Source: Bacteroidota bacterium (GTDB taxonomy: Bacteria > Bacteroidota > Bacteroidia > NS11-12g > UBA955). Taken from it: 41,256 nt of DNA. The number at the start of each line of letters is the position of its first letter. Position 1 is the first letter of the stretch. Both the position numbers and the translations under genes were made by a program. Under the pieces are notes generated by a model. It did no database searches. It was not told where the DNA came from and saw only the letters and a program-made list of their open reading frames with translations. Positions 9,616 to 18,215 of the stretch are shown in pieces. The DNA lies in NCBI GenBank assembly GCA_016868785.1, contig VGFS01000018.1, forward strand, positions 1-41,256. Direction: 5' to 3'.

Positions 9616-10473
9616 ATGATCTTAGTAGCAGACAGCGGCAGTACCAAGTGCGACTGGGTATTCACAGACGGCGATTCACAGCGCCTTTCCTTCCATACAA
9701 TGGGTTTCAACCCCTTCTTTCACCCCACCGAGTTGATCGAAAGTGAAATTAGAAAAAATACACAACTCTGCGCGGTTGCACCCATGGTTGAACACGTATT
9801 TTTCTACGGCGCCGGTGCCAGTCACCCCGCCAGGAACATCATCCTGGAAAATGCCCTACGCGCTGTTTTCACCAAAGCAAAAGTGGTTGTAGATCACGAC
9901 CTAACCGGTGCAGTTTATGCTACCTGTGGCGATGAGCCCGGCATCTCTTGCATCCTCGGAACGGGCTCTAACAGTTGCTACTTCGACGGTAAAGACATCC
10001 ACGAAGAAGTGCCCGCCCTGGGTTATTTACTGGGCGATGAGGCCGGTGGAACGTTCTATGGCAAAGACCTGCTCCGTATGTTCCTCTACCATGAACTGCC
10101 CGAAAAAATCCACAACGGATTGATCGAGCGTTTCGGACTTACCAAAGAAAACATCTTTGAAGCCGTATACAACAAACCCAACCCCAACGTCTACCTCGCT
10201 TCGTTTATGCGTTTTCTCAGCGATAACCGCGATGAGAAATGGGTGCGCGATTTCATCTACAACGGATTCAGCAAATTCATCAACATCCACATCTGGAAAT
10301 ACGAACACCACCAAGAAGTCCCCGTGCATTTCGTGGGCTCTGTGGCCTTCCACTTCAGTGACTTGCTGAAAGAAGCGTGCAAAATTCACCGCCTCAATGT
10401 GGGTGTGATTACCAGCGAACCCGTAGTTAACTTGGTTGAATATCACCTGAGAAAACTGCAGGTTTCGGCATGA
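9616..10473 (+). CDS. BadF/BadG/BcrA/BcrD-family sugar kinase (N-acetylglucosamine kinase-like)
   Basis: A 285-residue protein of the ASKHA fold. The N-terminus MILVADSGSTKCDW is the phosphate-1 loop of the GlcNAc-kinase group. DHDLTGAVYA gives the likely catalytic Asp region, and ILGTGSNS is the phosphate-2 loop. GYLLGDEAGGTFYGKDLL matches the G-D-E-G-S/G motif of the family. It would transfer phosphate from ATP to a hexose or amino sugar in the cytoplasm. Since the next genes make glucose 1-phosphate and free glucose from a disaccharide, glucose is a plausible substrate, but GlcNAc cannot be excluded. The start at 9616 puts the phosphate loop at residue 7; an upstream TTG at 9583 lies within the promoter. 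The stop overlaps the pgmB start by 4 bases (ATGA). Confidence 0.88.
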   Translation: MILVADSGSTKCDWVFTDGDSQRLSFHTMGFNPFFHPTELIESEIRKNTQLCAVAPMVEHVFFYGAGASHPARNIILENALRAVFTKAKVVVDHDLTGAVYATCGDEPGISCILGTGSNSCYFDGKDIHEEVPALGYLLGDEAGGTFYGKDLLRMFLYHELPEKIHNGLIERFGLTKENIFEAVYNKPNPNVYLASFMRFLSDNRDEKWVRDFIYNGFSKFINIHIWKYEHHQEVPVHFVGSVAFHFSDLLKEACKIHRLNVGVITSEPVVNLVEYHLRKLQVSA

Positions 10474-11111
10474 AAACCGCAATCATCCTCGATCTCGACG
10501 GGGTAATCTGCGATACCGCCCACTTTCATTTTTTGGCTTGGCAGCGTTTGGCCGCCGAATACGGCTATGCACTCACCCACGCCGATAACGAGCAACTTAA
10601 AGGCGTGAGCAGGGTCGACTCCCTCAAATTCATACTTTCATTGGCCAACAAAACGTTGTCCGCCGAGCAATTCGAAACCGATTTGCACCGCAAAAACGAG
10701 TGGTATTTGGAGTTGGTGAAAGACATGGGCCCGAGCGATACCCTGCCAGGTGTTACCGCGTTTTTCGCGGAGGTTGCCGCCCGACATATCCCCTTGGCCC
10801 TGGGATCCGCCAGTAAAAATGCAAACATGGTTTTATCGCGTGTAGGACTGCTTCAAGCGTTTGATGCCATCGTGGATGCATCTCAAGTTAGCCAGGGAAA
10901 ACCCCACCCCGAAACATTCCTGAAGGCCGCCGAACTGTTGGGCATCGCCCCGGAAAATTGCCTCGTATTCGAAGACAGTGCTGCGGGTGTCCAAGCCGCC
11001 ATCGCCGGAGGAATGAAAACCATTGGCATAGGCACACCAAACGATTTACCCGGCGCCATTTTGCACCTGCGCGACCTTGGCGAATTCGATTTCAATCGCC
11101 TACCCGCCTAA
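10470..11111 (+). CDS. pgmB: Beta-phosphoglucomutase
   Basis: A 213-residue HAD-superfamily enzyme. The DxDG motif is at residues 8-11 (LDLDGVICDT): Asp8 would be the phosphorylated nucleophile and Asp10 the general acid/base. LKGVSRVDSL in the cap is the signature that separates beta-phosphoglucomutases from other HAD phosphatases. GSASKNA is motif II, GKPHPETF contains the motif III Lys, and FEDSAAGVQAA is motif IV. It converts beta-glucose 1-phosphate to glucose 6-phosphate, exactly the step needed after an inverting GH65 phosphorylase, which is encoded 106 bases downstream. The start codon overlaps the kinase stop, which implies translational coupling. Confidence 0.95.
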   Translation: MKTAIILDLDGVICDTAHFHFLAWQRLAAEYGYALTHADNEQLKGVSRVDSLKFILSLANKTLSAEQFETDLHRKNEWYLELVKDMGPSDTLPGVTAFFAEVAARHIPLALGSASKNANMVLSRVGLLQAFDAIVDASQVSQGKPHPETFLKAAELLGIAPENCLVFEDSAAGVQAAIAGGMKTIGIGTPNDLPGAILHLRDLGEFDFNRLPA

Positions 11112-11217
11112 AACACCCTCGTTTGTTCTCGCAACATCACAATGAGTAAATCGCAAAACAACCCCTGATTTTTAACCCAATTTCAACCGTACTTTTACCA
11201 TATTAATCCTACCCACC

Positions 11218-13563
11218 ATGATCGACTACTTCAAAGCCCACCCCTGGAAAGTCATCGAAGAAGGCTTCAACCCGGCCATGAACGAAATCGCAGAGAGTGT
11301 TTTTTCTTTGGGTAATGGCATGATGGGACAGCGAGGCAATCTCGAAGAGAGTTTTAGCGGACACTCCTTGCAAGGTACCTATGTTGGTGGGGTGTACTAT
11401 CCCGACAAAACACGTGTAGGGTGGTGGAAGAATGGATACCCTGAATACTTTGCCAAAGTACTCAATGCCACCTATTGGAGTGGGTTGCGCATTTGGATCA
11501 ACAACGAACTGCTGGATTTGGCCCAGGTAACGGTAAAATCGTTCACCCGTGAGCTCGACATGCACCAAGGTGTGTTGAACCGCCATTGTGTTGTGGTCCT
11601 AAAGAATGGCATCGAACTCACCATAGAGTCGCACCGATTCTATTCGCTCATCAACAAAGAATATGGCGCCCTTCAATACAACATCACGACAAACACCGCT
11701 TGTGTAGTGAAAGTTGAGAATTACCTCGATGGCGATGTGGCCAACAAGGATTCGAACTACGAAGAAAAATTCTGGGATGAAGTAAAGCAAGAAGTGCACA
11801 ACCACGATTTGTTGGTGACGGTAAAAACCAAAAAACTAAATTGGATGGTAACCAATGTCCTCTCGTTTGAGATTTGGAAAAACGCCATTAAATACAACGA
11901 AATTGCCAAACCCTTCACCCGCAGCAAATTCGCGAGCAACACCTATGAAATTGCTGTGGCCGCTGCCGAGAAACTCACATTGGTAAAGCACTGCATCACC
12001 GGCAGCAGCTTCCACCATGCGCCCGAAGCGCTGGAATTGTACACCAAAAAAGCACTCGATAAAATGAGTGCCTCCAGTTTTGAAGCACACCTGCAAATGA
12101 GCGCCGCCGCATGGGCGAAAAAGTGGGAAACCACCGACGTTCGCATCGATGGCGATGTGAAAGCCCAGCAAGCCGTGCGTTTCAACATCTATCACCTCAA
12201 CCAAACCTACTGTGGCGATGACGCCAGACTAAACATTGGCCCAAAAGGATTTACCGGAGAGAAATACGGAGGAAGCACCTATTGGGATACCGAGGCCTAT
12301 TGCCTGCCCTTCTTCCTGGTCTCCGCCGATGCCGCCATCTCTCGCCAGCTGCTCGTTTATCGCTACAAACAGCTGGGAAAAGCCATTGAAAATGCTGCGA
12401 AATTGGGCTTTACCGACGGGGCAGCCCTCTACCCCATGGTTACAATGAACGGGGAAGAATGCCACAATGAATGGGAAATTACCTTCGAAGAGATTCACCG
12501 CAACGGAGCCATCGCCTATGCCATTTATAATTACATCCAACATACCGGCGATCAACAATACCTCCTCGAAGGAGGGTTTGAAGTGCTGTTGGGTATCTCA
12601 CGTTTTTGGAAACAACGCGTTCATTGGAGTGGCATCAAACAACGCTACGAAATGCACGGCGTAACAGGCCCCAACGAATACGAAAATAACGTAAACAACA
12701 ACTGGTATACGAGTTACATCGCCAATTGGTGCATGCAATATACCGCCGAATGCGCAGAATGGATCAAATCAAACCACCCTGCCGCATGGGCCGAAATTAG
12801 ACAAAAAACACAGTTTCAAGCTGATACAGAAATCGCCGATTGGAATCACATCCACGCCAATTTGTATCTTCCTCAAGACGATTCACTGGGCGTTTTCGTT
12901 CAACACGATGGCTTCCTGGAAAAAGAACTCATCCCCGTCAAAGACTTGTCGCCAGCACAACAACCCATCAACCAAAAATGGAGCTGGGACCGCATTCTGC
13001 GCAGTGTTTACATCAAACAAGCCGATGTACTGCAAGGCCTTTACTTTTTTGAGGACAACTTCGACTACGGTACCCATGTGCGAAACTTCAAATTCTACGA
13101 ACAGTTCACCGTGCATGAAAGTTCTTTGAGTCCCTGTGTCCATAGCATTTTGGCAGCCAAAATTGGGGAGACCGACAAAGCCTACGAAATGTATTTGCGC
13201 ACCGCCCGATTGGATTTGGACAATTACAACAACGATACCGAAGATGGTTTGCATATCACCTCGATGGCGGGGTCGTATTTGAGTATCGTTCAAGGCTTCG
13301 GTGGTTTGCGCATCAAAAACCAAACCTTGTATCTGAATCCCCACTGTCCATCACAATGGGAAGGCTACGGTTTCCATATTTTGCTCAACAACGAGCCCGT
13401 AAAAATCGAAGTCACCAAAGCCGGACATCACATCACCAATTTGGGTAGCCAAGACATTACGGTTTACCTGAATCAGGGCAATCCAACACAGGGTAGCGAC
13501 CATACAGCGCAAGCATCTGCACTTCATTTGAAGTCGGGAGAAGAAAAATTCACAGCGCACTAA
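11218..13563 (+). CDS. Glycoside hydrolase family 65 disaccharide phosphorylase (maltose phosphorylase type)
   Basis: A 781-residue cytoplasmic enzyme with the GH65 layout. An N-terminal beta-sandwich (ESVFSLGNGMMGQRGN) and a linker precede an (alpha/alpha)6 barrel with GGSTYWDTEAYCLPFFL and HGVTGPNEYENNVNNNWYT. A small C-terminal sheet ends the protein. The first Glu of GPNEYEN is residue 487, the same number and context as the catalytic acid of Lactobacillus brevis maltose phosphorylase (from memory). It would split an alpha-glucosyl disaccharide with phosphate into glucose and beta-glucose 1-phosphate. Trehalose, kojibiose or nigerose phosphorylases share this fold, so the substrate is not certain. 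pgmB and a sugar kinase lie upstream, giving a complete route to glucose 6-phosphate. A 7/8 match to the -7 element (TACTTTTA) lies about 30 bases upstream of the start. Confidence 0.93.
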   Translation: MIDYFKAHPWKVIEEGFNPAMNEIAESVFSLGNGMMGQRGNLEESFSGHSLQGTYVGGVYYPDKTRVGWWKNGYPEYFAKVLNATYWSGLRIWINNELLDLAQVTVKSFTRELDMHQGVLNRHCVVVLKNGIELTIESHRFYSLINKEYGALQYNITTNTACVVKVENYLDGDVANKDSNYEEKFWDEVKQEVHNHDLLVTVKTKKLNWMVTNVLSFEIWKNAIKYNEIAKPFTRSKFASNTYEIAVAAAEKLTLVKHCITGSSFHHAPEALELYTKKALDKMSASSFEAHLQMSAAAWAKKWETTDVRIDGDVKAQQAVRFNIYHLNQTYCGDDARLNIGPKGFTGEKYGGSTYWDTEAYCLPFFLVSADAAISRQLLVYRYKQLGKAIENAAKLGFTDGAALYPMVTMNGEECHNEWEITFEEIHRNGAIAYAIYNYIQHTGDQQYLLEGGFEVLLGISRFWKQRVHWSGIKQRYEMHGVTGPNEYENNVNNNWYTSYIANWCMQYTAECAEWIKSNHPAAWAEIRQKTQFQADTEIADWNHIHANLYLPQDDSLGVFVQHDGFLEKELIPVKDLSPAQQPINQKWSWDRILRSVYIKQADVLQGLYFFEDNFDYGTHVRNFKFYEQFTVHESSLSPCVHSILAAKIGETDKAYEMYLRTARLDLDNYNNDTEDGLHITSMAGSYLSIVQGFGGLRIKNQTLYLNPHCPSQWEGYGFHILLNNEPVKIEVTKAGHHITNLGSQDITVYLNQGNPTQGSDHTAQASALHLKSGEEKFTAH

Positions 13564-13626
13564 TCGCCCCCAGAAGGGTTGGATTTGACTGAGAAAATCA
13601 GCGTCTAAAGTTCGCTGTGTTTGAAG

Positions 13627-13634
13627 TATTTTTG
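13627..13634 (+). promoter_or_regulatory. -7 promoter element before the SGNH-MBOAT operon
   Basis: TATTTTTG, an exact TAnnTTTG match, 7 bases before the TTG at 13642. No clear TTG is seen at -33. If used, the message would be almost leaderless. Confidence 0.45.
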
Positions 13635-13641
13635 CCCCACT

Positions 13642-14691
13642 TTGGCGGACAACGAAGATCAAATCACCCCTGACAGCCCCGAGGCGACGTCCGCGAAGTT
13701 GAATTCCATTTCTTCCTCGGATGAACACGCGCGCGTCTCAGATGGCGAAAAACAACCCAAAAGCAGTGCAACACCCCACGAAAAATCATCCCCTTGGCTG
13801 ATTATCTGGGCTGGATTGAGTATTTCTTTGCCCTTATTGCTGCTGTACATATATAGCTGTAGTCCACAAACCCTAAAACTGGGACAGTTAGAACTCAAAC
13901 AAATTTTGGGCAATCAAGACATCGATGCCATGCTGGCCGCCTTGGACGAACCTGAACCGGTTCCGGTCAAAGTTACCCACGACAGTACATCAAACCTAGC
14001 GAGGGATTCCGCCGACTTTACCCCTGCCTTTGGAGGAACTATACCCATCTTGAATAAAAACTACCATCAACCTTTTGTCTTACCGCCCTACGAATTACCC
14101 GTATTTGCTGACACCACCAAACACCGCATACTCCTCATTGGTGATTCTGAAAGTGGTGGCTTGCGGTATCCGTTGAATGATTATTGTTTGGCGAATGGAC
14201 ATAAAATCATCCTTTCGTTGGAATGGTATTCCGCGACCACATTCAATTTTGGCAGGTCCGATACCATTCAGAAGATCATTGCCAAATACAAGCCCACCTA
14301 CATATTTTTGGTGTTTGGGTTGAATGAATTGTACGCCCGCGATTTAAAGGCCCGCAAAATTGCCGCCAACCAGCTGGCAAAAAAATTACGCGGCATCCCC
14401 TACGCATGGATCGGACCTGCCAACTGGGAGGAAGACAATGGCATCAGCAAAGTATTCCAATCATCGGCCGATTCCGGCGCTTATTTCCTGACAAAAAAGC
14501 TGACCCTTACCCGTGCCGGAGATGGTCGTCACCCGGATGTTCAAGGTTACAGGGTTTGGATGGATAGCATCGCAACTTGGATACAAACTTCTTCGCGATA
14601 CAAAATGCTCATGAAGCCGCCGCGCAAGCGCGGCCGGCCTTTCCGTGCCCCCGTCATCACCATTAATGCAGCCAATTACCGTGGATATTAA
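13642..14691 (+). CDS. Membrane-anchored SGNH hydrolase-like protein (acyl-transfer partner of MBOAT)
   Basis: About 349 residues. A polar, low-complexity N-terminus (Ser/Glu-rich) is followed by one membrane anchor at about residues 52-75 (WLIIWAGLSISLPLLLLYIY) and a linker. An SGNH domain follows: ILLIGDSESGG with Ser169, VFGLNE as the Asn block, and DGRHP with D294 and H297. That gives a Ser-Asp-His triad facing the periplasm. It overlaps the MBOAT gene by 26 bases, so it is likely the periplasmic partner that moves acyl groups onto an envelope polymer, as AlgX, PatB and DltD do in other systems. There is no ATG before the anchor, so the start is a TTG at 13642 or 13621; I prefer 13642 because 13621 lies within the promoter. 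The tail (RKRGRPFRAP) is encoded by a GC palindrome. Confidence 0.75.
   Translation: MADNEDQITPDSPEATSAKLNSISSSDEHARVSDGEKQPKSSATPHEKSSPWLIIWAGLSISLPLLLLYIYSCSPQTLKLGQLELKQILGNQDIDAMLAALDEPEPVPVKVTHDSTSNLARDSADFTPAFGGTIPILNKNYHQPFVLPPYELPVFADTTKHRILLIGDSESGGLRYPLNDYCLANGHKIILSLEWYSATTFNFGRSDTIQKIIAKYKPTYIFLVFGLNELYARDLKARKIAANQLAKKLRGIPYAWIGPANWEEDNGISKVFQSSADSGAYFLTKKLTLTRAGDGRHPDVQGYRVWMDSIATWIQTSSRYKMLMKPPRKRGRPFRAPVITINAANYRGY
14619..14634. repeat. GC palindrome inside the 3' end of the SGNH gene
   Basis: Arms GCCGCGC/GCGCGGC flank AA, so the effective loop is CAAG. It encodes a basic tail (PPRKRGRP) beyond the SGNH domain. The loop differs from the TGC-loop palindromes. Confidence 0.5.
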
Positions 14692-16177
14692 TTGGTTGAA
14701 TCAACTGTTTGCCCCTTTGCGTGATCCCAAAACATGGGAATCAGCCTTCGGATATTCTACCAAAGAACCCTGGTTCTTCACCGAATTTACCTTCTTGGCT
14801 GTGTTTGGCGTATTCCTCGTTTTTTATGCCGCCCTCGTCCAAAAGAATACCTGGCGAAAAATCTACCTCATCTCTTTCTCCCTGTTTTTCTATTACAAAT
14901 CGAGCGGACCTTTCCTTGGGCTATTCGCGCTGATGATTCTGTCCGATTACCTCTTTGCCCTGGCCATAGAAAAACAAAAAGGCATCAAAAAGAAGGTTTT
15001 ACTTTGGTTATCGCTCAGTTATAGCCTCAGTTTTCTGCTGTACTTCAAATACGCCAACTTCTTCATTCACAATTGCAATGACCTGCTCGGCACTCACTTC
15101 ACCGACCGCGATTTGTTCTTGCCCATTGGCATTTCTTTCTACACGTTCCAATCAATCAGTTACCTGATGGACGTCTACCGGAAAGAAATCCCCGCCACCC
15201 GCAATGTGAGCGATTACGCCTTCTACATGACCTTCTTCCCCCACCTAGTGGCAGGTCCCATTGTTCGTGCCAAAGACTTCCTTCCCCAAATTTTCACCCC
15301 ACAAATCATCAATGCCTCGCTCTACAAAGAGAGTTTACTGCGCATTCTGACCGGTTTATTGAAAAAATTGTTCATCGCCGATTACTTGGGAAAATACGTT
15401 GACATCGTTCATGAGCTGCCTGCCAATTTCTCCGGTGCTGAAAATGTATTGGCCATGTACGCCTACAGTTTTCAGATTTATTTCGATTTCTCGGGATACT
15501 CAGACATTGCCATCGGCATTGCACTGATGTTGGGGTACCGACTCAAAGAAAACTTCGACAACCCCTATGCCTCGAGCAACATCACGGTTTTTTGGCGGAA
15601 ATGGCACATTTCACTCAGCAGTTGGCTCCGCGATTACATCTACATCCCTCTGGGGGGCAACCGCAAAGGCGAATTCAACACCTATCTATTCCTCCTCATC
15701 ACAATGTTGGTGGGTGGATTTTGGCACGGAGCCGATTGGCGATTTATTTTCTGGGGACTGTCGCACGGTCTCGCATTGGCCTTCCACAAAGCGTGGATGC
15801 AATTGTTCCCATCCAAATCTACACGTTGGTATAGCCAAGTATTCGGCACCATTCTCACCTTCCATTTTGTTGGTTTCTGTTGGATATTCTTCCGCGCCAC
15901 CTCCTTTGGCTCAGCATTTGCTAGCATTGAACAAATTGCCTTCCACACCCAATGGAAAGACTTTGCAGGATTTTGGATATCGCGACAAGAAATGGCCATC
16001 ATGATATTGGTGGCAGCCTTCATCGCGTTCTTCCCTCCCCAACTCAAAGAACGCATCTTCCAAAAAACACAAGTATTGCCCACCTTCACTTGGATTCTCT
16101 GGGTTCTCATTGCACTTCAAATCATCATCCAATTCAAGGACGATGTTGTACAGCCCTTCATCTACTTCCAGTTCTGA
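14666..16177 (+). CDS. MBOAT-family membrane O-acyltransferase (AlgI/PatA-like)
   Basis: A 503-residue polytopic membrane protein with about 10-12 hydrophobic segments. The diagnostic MBOAT elements are YTFQSISYLMDVYR, FFPHLVAGPIVRAKDFLPQ, FSGYSDIAIGIALMLGY, WRKWHISLSSWLRDYIYIPL with His314, and GGFWHGADWRFIFWGLSHG with His354, the likely catalytic His. Such proteins pass an acyl group, usually acetyl, from the cytoplasm across the membrane to a periplasmic SGNH partner. Here such partners are encoded on both sides, overlapping by 26 bases and by 1 base. I chose ATG 14666; a GTG at 14645 would add 7 residues. The acceptor polymer could be peptidoglycan, a capsule or an exopolysaccharide. Confidence 0.93.
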   Translation: MQPITVDINWLNQLFAPLRDPKTWESAFGYSTKEPWFFTEFTFLAVFGVFLVFYAALVQKNTWRKIYLISFSLFFYYKSSGPFLGLFALMILSDYLFALAIEKQKGIKKKVLLWLSLSYSLSFLLYFKYANFFIHNCNDLLGTHFTDRDLFLPIGISFYTFQSISYLMDVYRKEIPATRNVSDYAFYMTFFPHLVAGPIVRAKDFLPQIFTPQIINASLYKESLLRILTGLLKKLFIADYLGKYVDIVHELPANFSGAENVLAMYAYSFQIYFDFSGYSDIAIGIALMLGYRLKENFDNPYASSNITVFWRKWHISLSSWLRDYIYIPLGGNRKGEFNTYLFLLITMLVGGFWHGADWRFIFWGLSHGLALAFHKAWMQLFPSKSTRWYSQVFGTILTFHFVGFCWIFFRATSFGSAFASIEQIAFHTQWKDFAGFWISRQEMAIMILVAAFIAFFPPQLKERIFQKTQVLPTFTWILWVLIALQIIIQFKDDVVQPFIYFQF

Positions 16178-18111
16178 TGAAGTTGAAACACTGTTGTATA
16201 AATCCACTCACCTTATTCTTTCTGGCAGTTTGTGCCATCATTCAGCCTATACAAGCCCAACAAGGATCGAATCCACCCGCAGAAGGATCAGGCAATCCCG
16301 CAGCAAGATTGGGGAGGCCCGCCGGAAACCCCCAAAATCCTACCCATCAAAATTCAACGATTGAACCCTTCAACAACGACGTTCACGAAGATAGTTCCAT
16401 CATTTGTCTTACCTGCAACGAGTTGCAAGAATCGCCAAAGCTTAAAAAGGCGTTGCAAAAATTGCACAATGTTCGGGTGAACAACCTCCCCTACATCGTA
16501 GCGGCCTATCCCAACCAATTGGCCAACCAACCAATCAAAAAACCGGCCCTCCCACCCGTGAGAAACATGGCCAAAACCGGCAAAAATGGTACCAATACCA
16601 ACCAAACTGGCATCAACCCTGCAGATACGCTCTTTACCATCATTCACATTGGTGATAGCCACATTCAGGGTGATTATTTCTCGGGGGAAATACGCATGCA
16701 ACTGCAGTCCGTATTTGGAAACGCTGGCCGCGGAATCCTCTTTCCCTATGCCTTGGCAAAGAGTTTTGGTCCCAGAGGCGTATCGGTAAAACCATTGGGC
16801 GTGTGGACCGGATACAAAACACTCACAGGCAACCTCACAGAACCCCTGGGAGTATCTGGGTATGGCGCGAGCACCCAAACGGTGGGATCGAGCATACAAG
16901 TGTCGCTCTCAGAAAAATTCAAGGAAGAAAATGCGCTCGGACAGTTTAGCATCCCTGAGTTTCAAAAAGTCAACATTTGGCATTCTGCGGACAATGCTTC
17001 TTTCGTCACGCAACTGAATCCAGAATTCCAATGGACAGGCAGCCAATTCTATTCTTCGGGTTGGGGTGTTAGCTCCTATTTGGCCCCCGAAGCACAGAGT
17101 ACATTCACCCTTTCCTTGGCCGCAAACTCGCCTACCCAAAACCACTTTGGATTTTATGGTTTTGAAATCATTCCGATGCAACAACGCGGCGTTGTTTACC
17201 ACCATTGTGGGGTTGTTGGGGCGCAATTCACGCACCTGATCAACAAAGCGCCGTATACCGTTGAGCAAATTGCACACATAAAACCAGACATCCTGATTTT
17301 TTCTTTCGGCACAAACGAAGCGTACAACGGAAAACTCGACAGCCAGGTATATACCCCCGCCGTGATGAAATTTCTGTCTGATATCGCCGTGGCAAGTCCC
17401 ACCACCGCCATCATTATCACCACGGCCCCAGATACCCGCAGTCGCAATCGCATCCCTCCGCAACAGAAAAATGTAAACAACCAACTGCGTAAAATCGCCA
17501 AGAACCAGAAAGCCACCGTGTACGATTTAAACGAAGCGATGGGCGGATGGGGATCGCTGCATGTTTGGTACAACAACAAACTGACCCTCACAGACAAACT
17601 ACACTTCAATGCGGCGGGTTATGCGTTGCAAGGACAGCTTTTCACGTTGTCGCTGCTACAAGCCTACAACAAAGCAAACAGCAAGGACACCCTGAATATT
17701 CAAGGATTGAGAACGGTAGTCCACAACAGCATGATATCATTGGTTCGGAATTTCGAGGCGGTTTCGATGGGCGATTCTTTGTCGGGCGATACCCAAGCAG
17801 CCAACCGCAAGGTTGACAGTACCGGACTTACCACCATGGCCGTTCACGTGGATACAACCCATGCCCCCAACCGGGTAACAACCGTTCCACAACGCAGCAA
17901 CCAGCCGGCAAGAAATAGGCCGACGACCCAAACGAACAGCAGCCCCCGGACACAGCGCGGCGAAATCACCCATATCGTAAAATCTGGAGAGAATTTATAC
18001 CGAATTGCGCAACGCTACCATGTAACCCATGAAGCCATTGCCCGACGGAATAATCTCACCAACCCCAGGAGTTTAAGACCCGGACAGCGGTTGGTGATCC
18101 CATCCCTTTAA
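16177..18111 (+). CDS. Secreted SGNH hydrolase with C-terminal LysM domain
   Basis: A 644-residue protein with a signal peptide (LTLFFLAVCAIIQPIQAQ) and an Asn/Pro-rich linker to about residue 140. An interrupted SGNH domain follows: IHIGDSHIQG with Ser161, FSFGTNEAYNG with Asn380, and DKLH with D473 and H476. About 200 residues of beta-rich insertion separate the Ser and Asn blocks. After a low-complexity linker comes one LysM domain (about 598-642: THIVKSGENLYRIAQRYHV, LRPGQRLVIP). LysM binds peptidoglycan glycan strands, so this enzyme probably acts on the cell wall, adding or removing O-acetyl groups. The ATG at 16177 shares one base with the MBOAT stop (TGATGA). The frame is open upstream to 15952, but that part is an antiphase shadow of MBOAT. 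Confidence 0.88.
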   Translation: MKLKHCCINPLTLFFLAVCAIIQPIQAQQGSNPPAEGSGNPAARLGRPAGNPQNPTHQNSTIEPFNNDVHEDSSIICLTCNELQESPKLKKALQKLHNVRVNNLPYIVAAYPNQLANQPIKKPALPPVRNMAKTGKNGTNTNQTGINPADTLFTIIHIGDSHIQGDYFSGEIRMQLQSVFGNAGRGILFPYALAKSFGPRGVSVKPLGVWTGYKTLTGNLTEPLGVSGYGASTQTVGSSIQVSLSEKFKEENALGQFSIPEFQKVNIWHSADNASFVTQLNPEFQWTGSQFYSSGWGVSSYLAPEAQSTFTLSLAANSPTQNHFGFYGFEIIPMQQRGVVYHHCGVVGAQFTHLINKAPYTVEQIAHIKPDILIFSFGTNEAYNGKLDSQVYTPAVMKFLSDIAVASPTTAIIITTAPDTRSRNRIPPQQKNVNNQLRKIAKNQKATVYDLNEAMGGWGSLHVWYNNKLTLTDKLHFNAAGYALQGQLFTLSLLQAYNKANSKDTLNIQGLRTVVHNSMISLVRNFEAVSMGDSLSGDTQAANRKVDSTGLTTMAVHVDTTHAPNRVTTVPQRSNQPARNRPTTQTNSSPRTQRGEITHIVKSGENLYRIAQRYHVTHEAIARRNNLTNPRSLRPGQRLVIPSL

Positions 18112-18114
18112 AAA

Positions 18115-18138
18115 TTAGCTCGGCCTAATTAGCTCGGC
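18115..18138 (+). repeat. Short direct repeat after the SGNH-LysM gene
   Basis: TTAGCTCGGC occurs at 18115-18124 and again at 18129-18138, separated by 4 bases, directly before the terminator hairpin. Confidence 0.6.
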
Positions 18139-18145
18139 ACAAAAA

Positions 18146-18178
18146 AACGGGGGCTTGCGCTGCGCGCAAGCCCCCGTT
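18146..18178. terminator. Bidirectional terminator, 33-base perfect palindrome with TGC loop
   Basis: 15-bp perfect arms around TGC at 18161-18163. A run of seven A precedes it (U-tract for the minus strand) and a T-rich stretch with TTTTTT follows within 10 bases. It lies between the convergent SGNH-LysM gene and a T9SS cargo gene, so it should serve both. Confidence 0.85.
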
Positions 18179-18215
18179 CCTATTTTTTCCTGCGGAGCTA
18201 TCTCCGGTGTTTTAA

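Noticed and set aside
12883-13344. Antisense open frame opposite GH65
   Set aside because: Complement of conserved GH65 sequence with no own features.
15952-16176. Upstream start for the SGNH-LysM protein
   Set aside because: The stretch is an antiphase shadow of MBOAT; ATG 16177 gives a signal peptide and a 1-base overlap typical of coupled genes.
18115-18138. Direct repeat as a possible attachment site
   Set aside because: Only 10 bases long, no integrase or tRNA nearby; most likely a local duplication.
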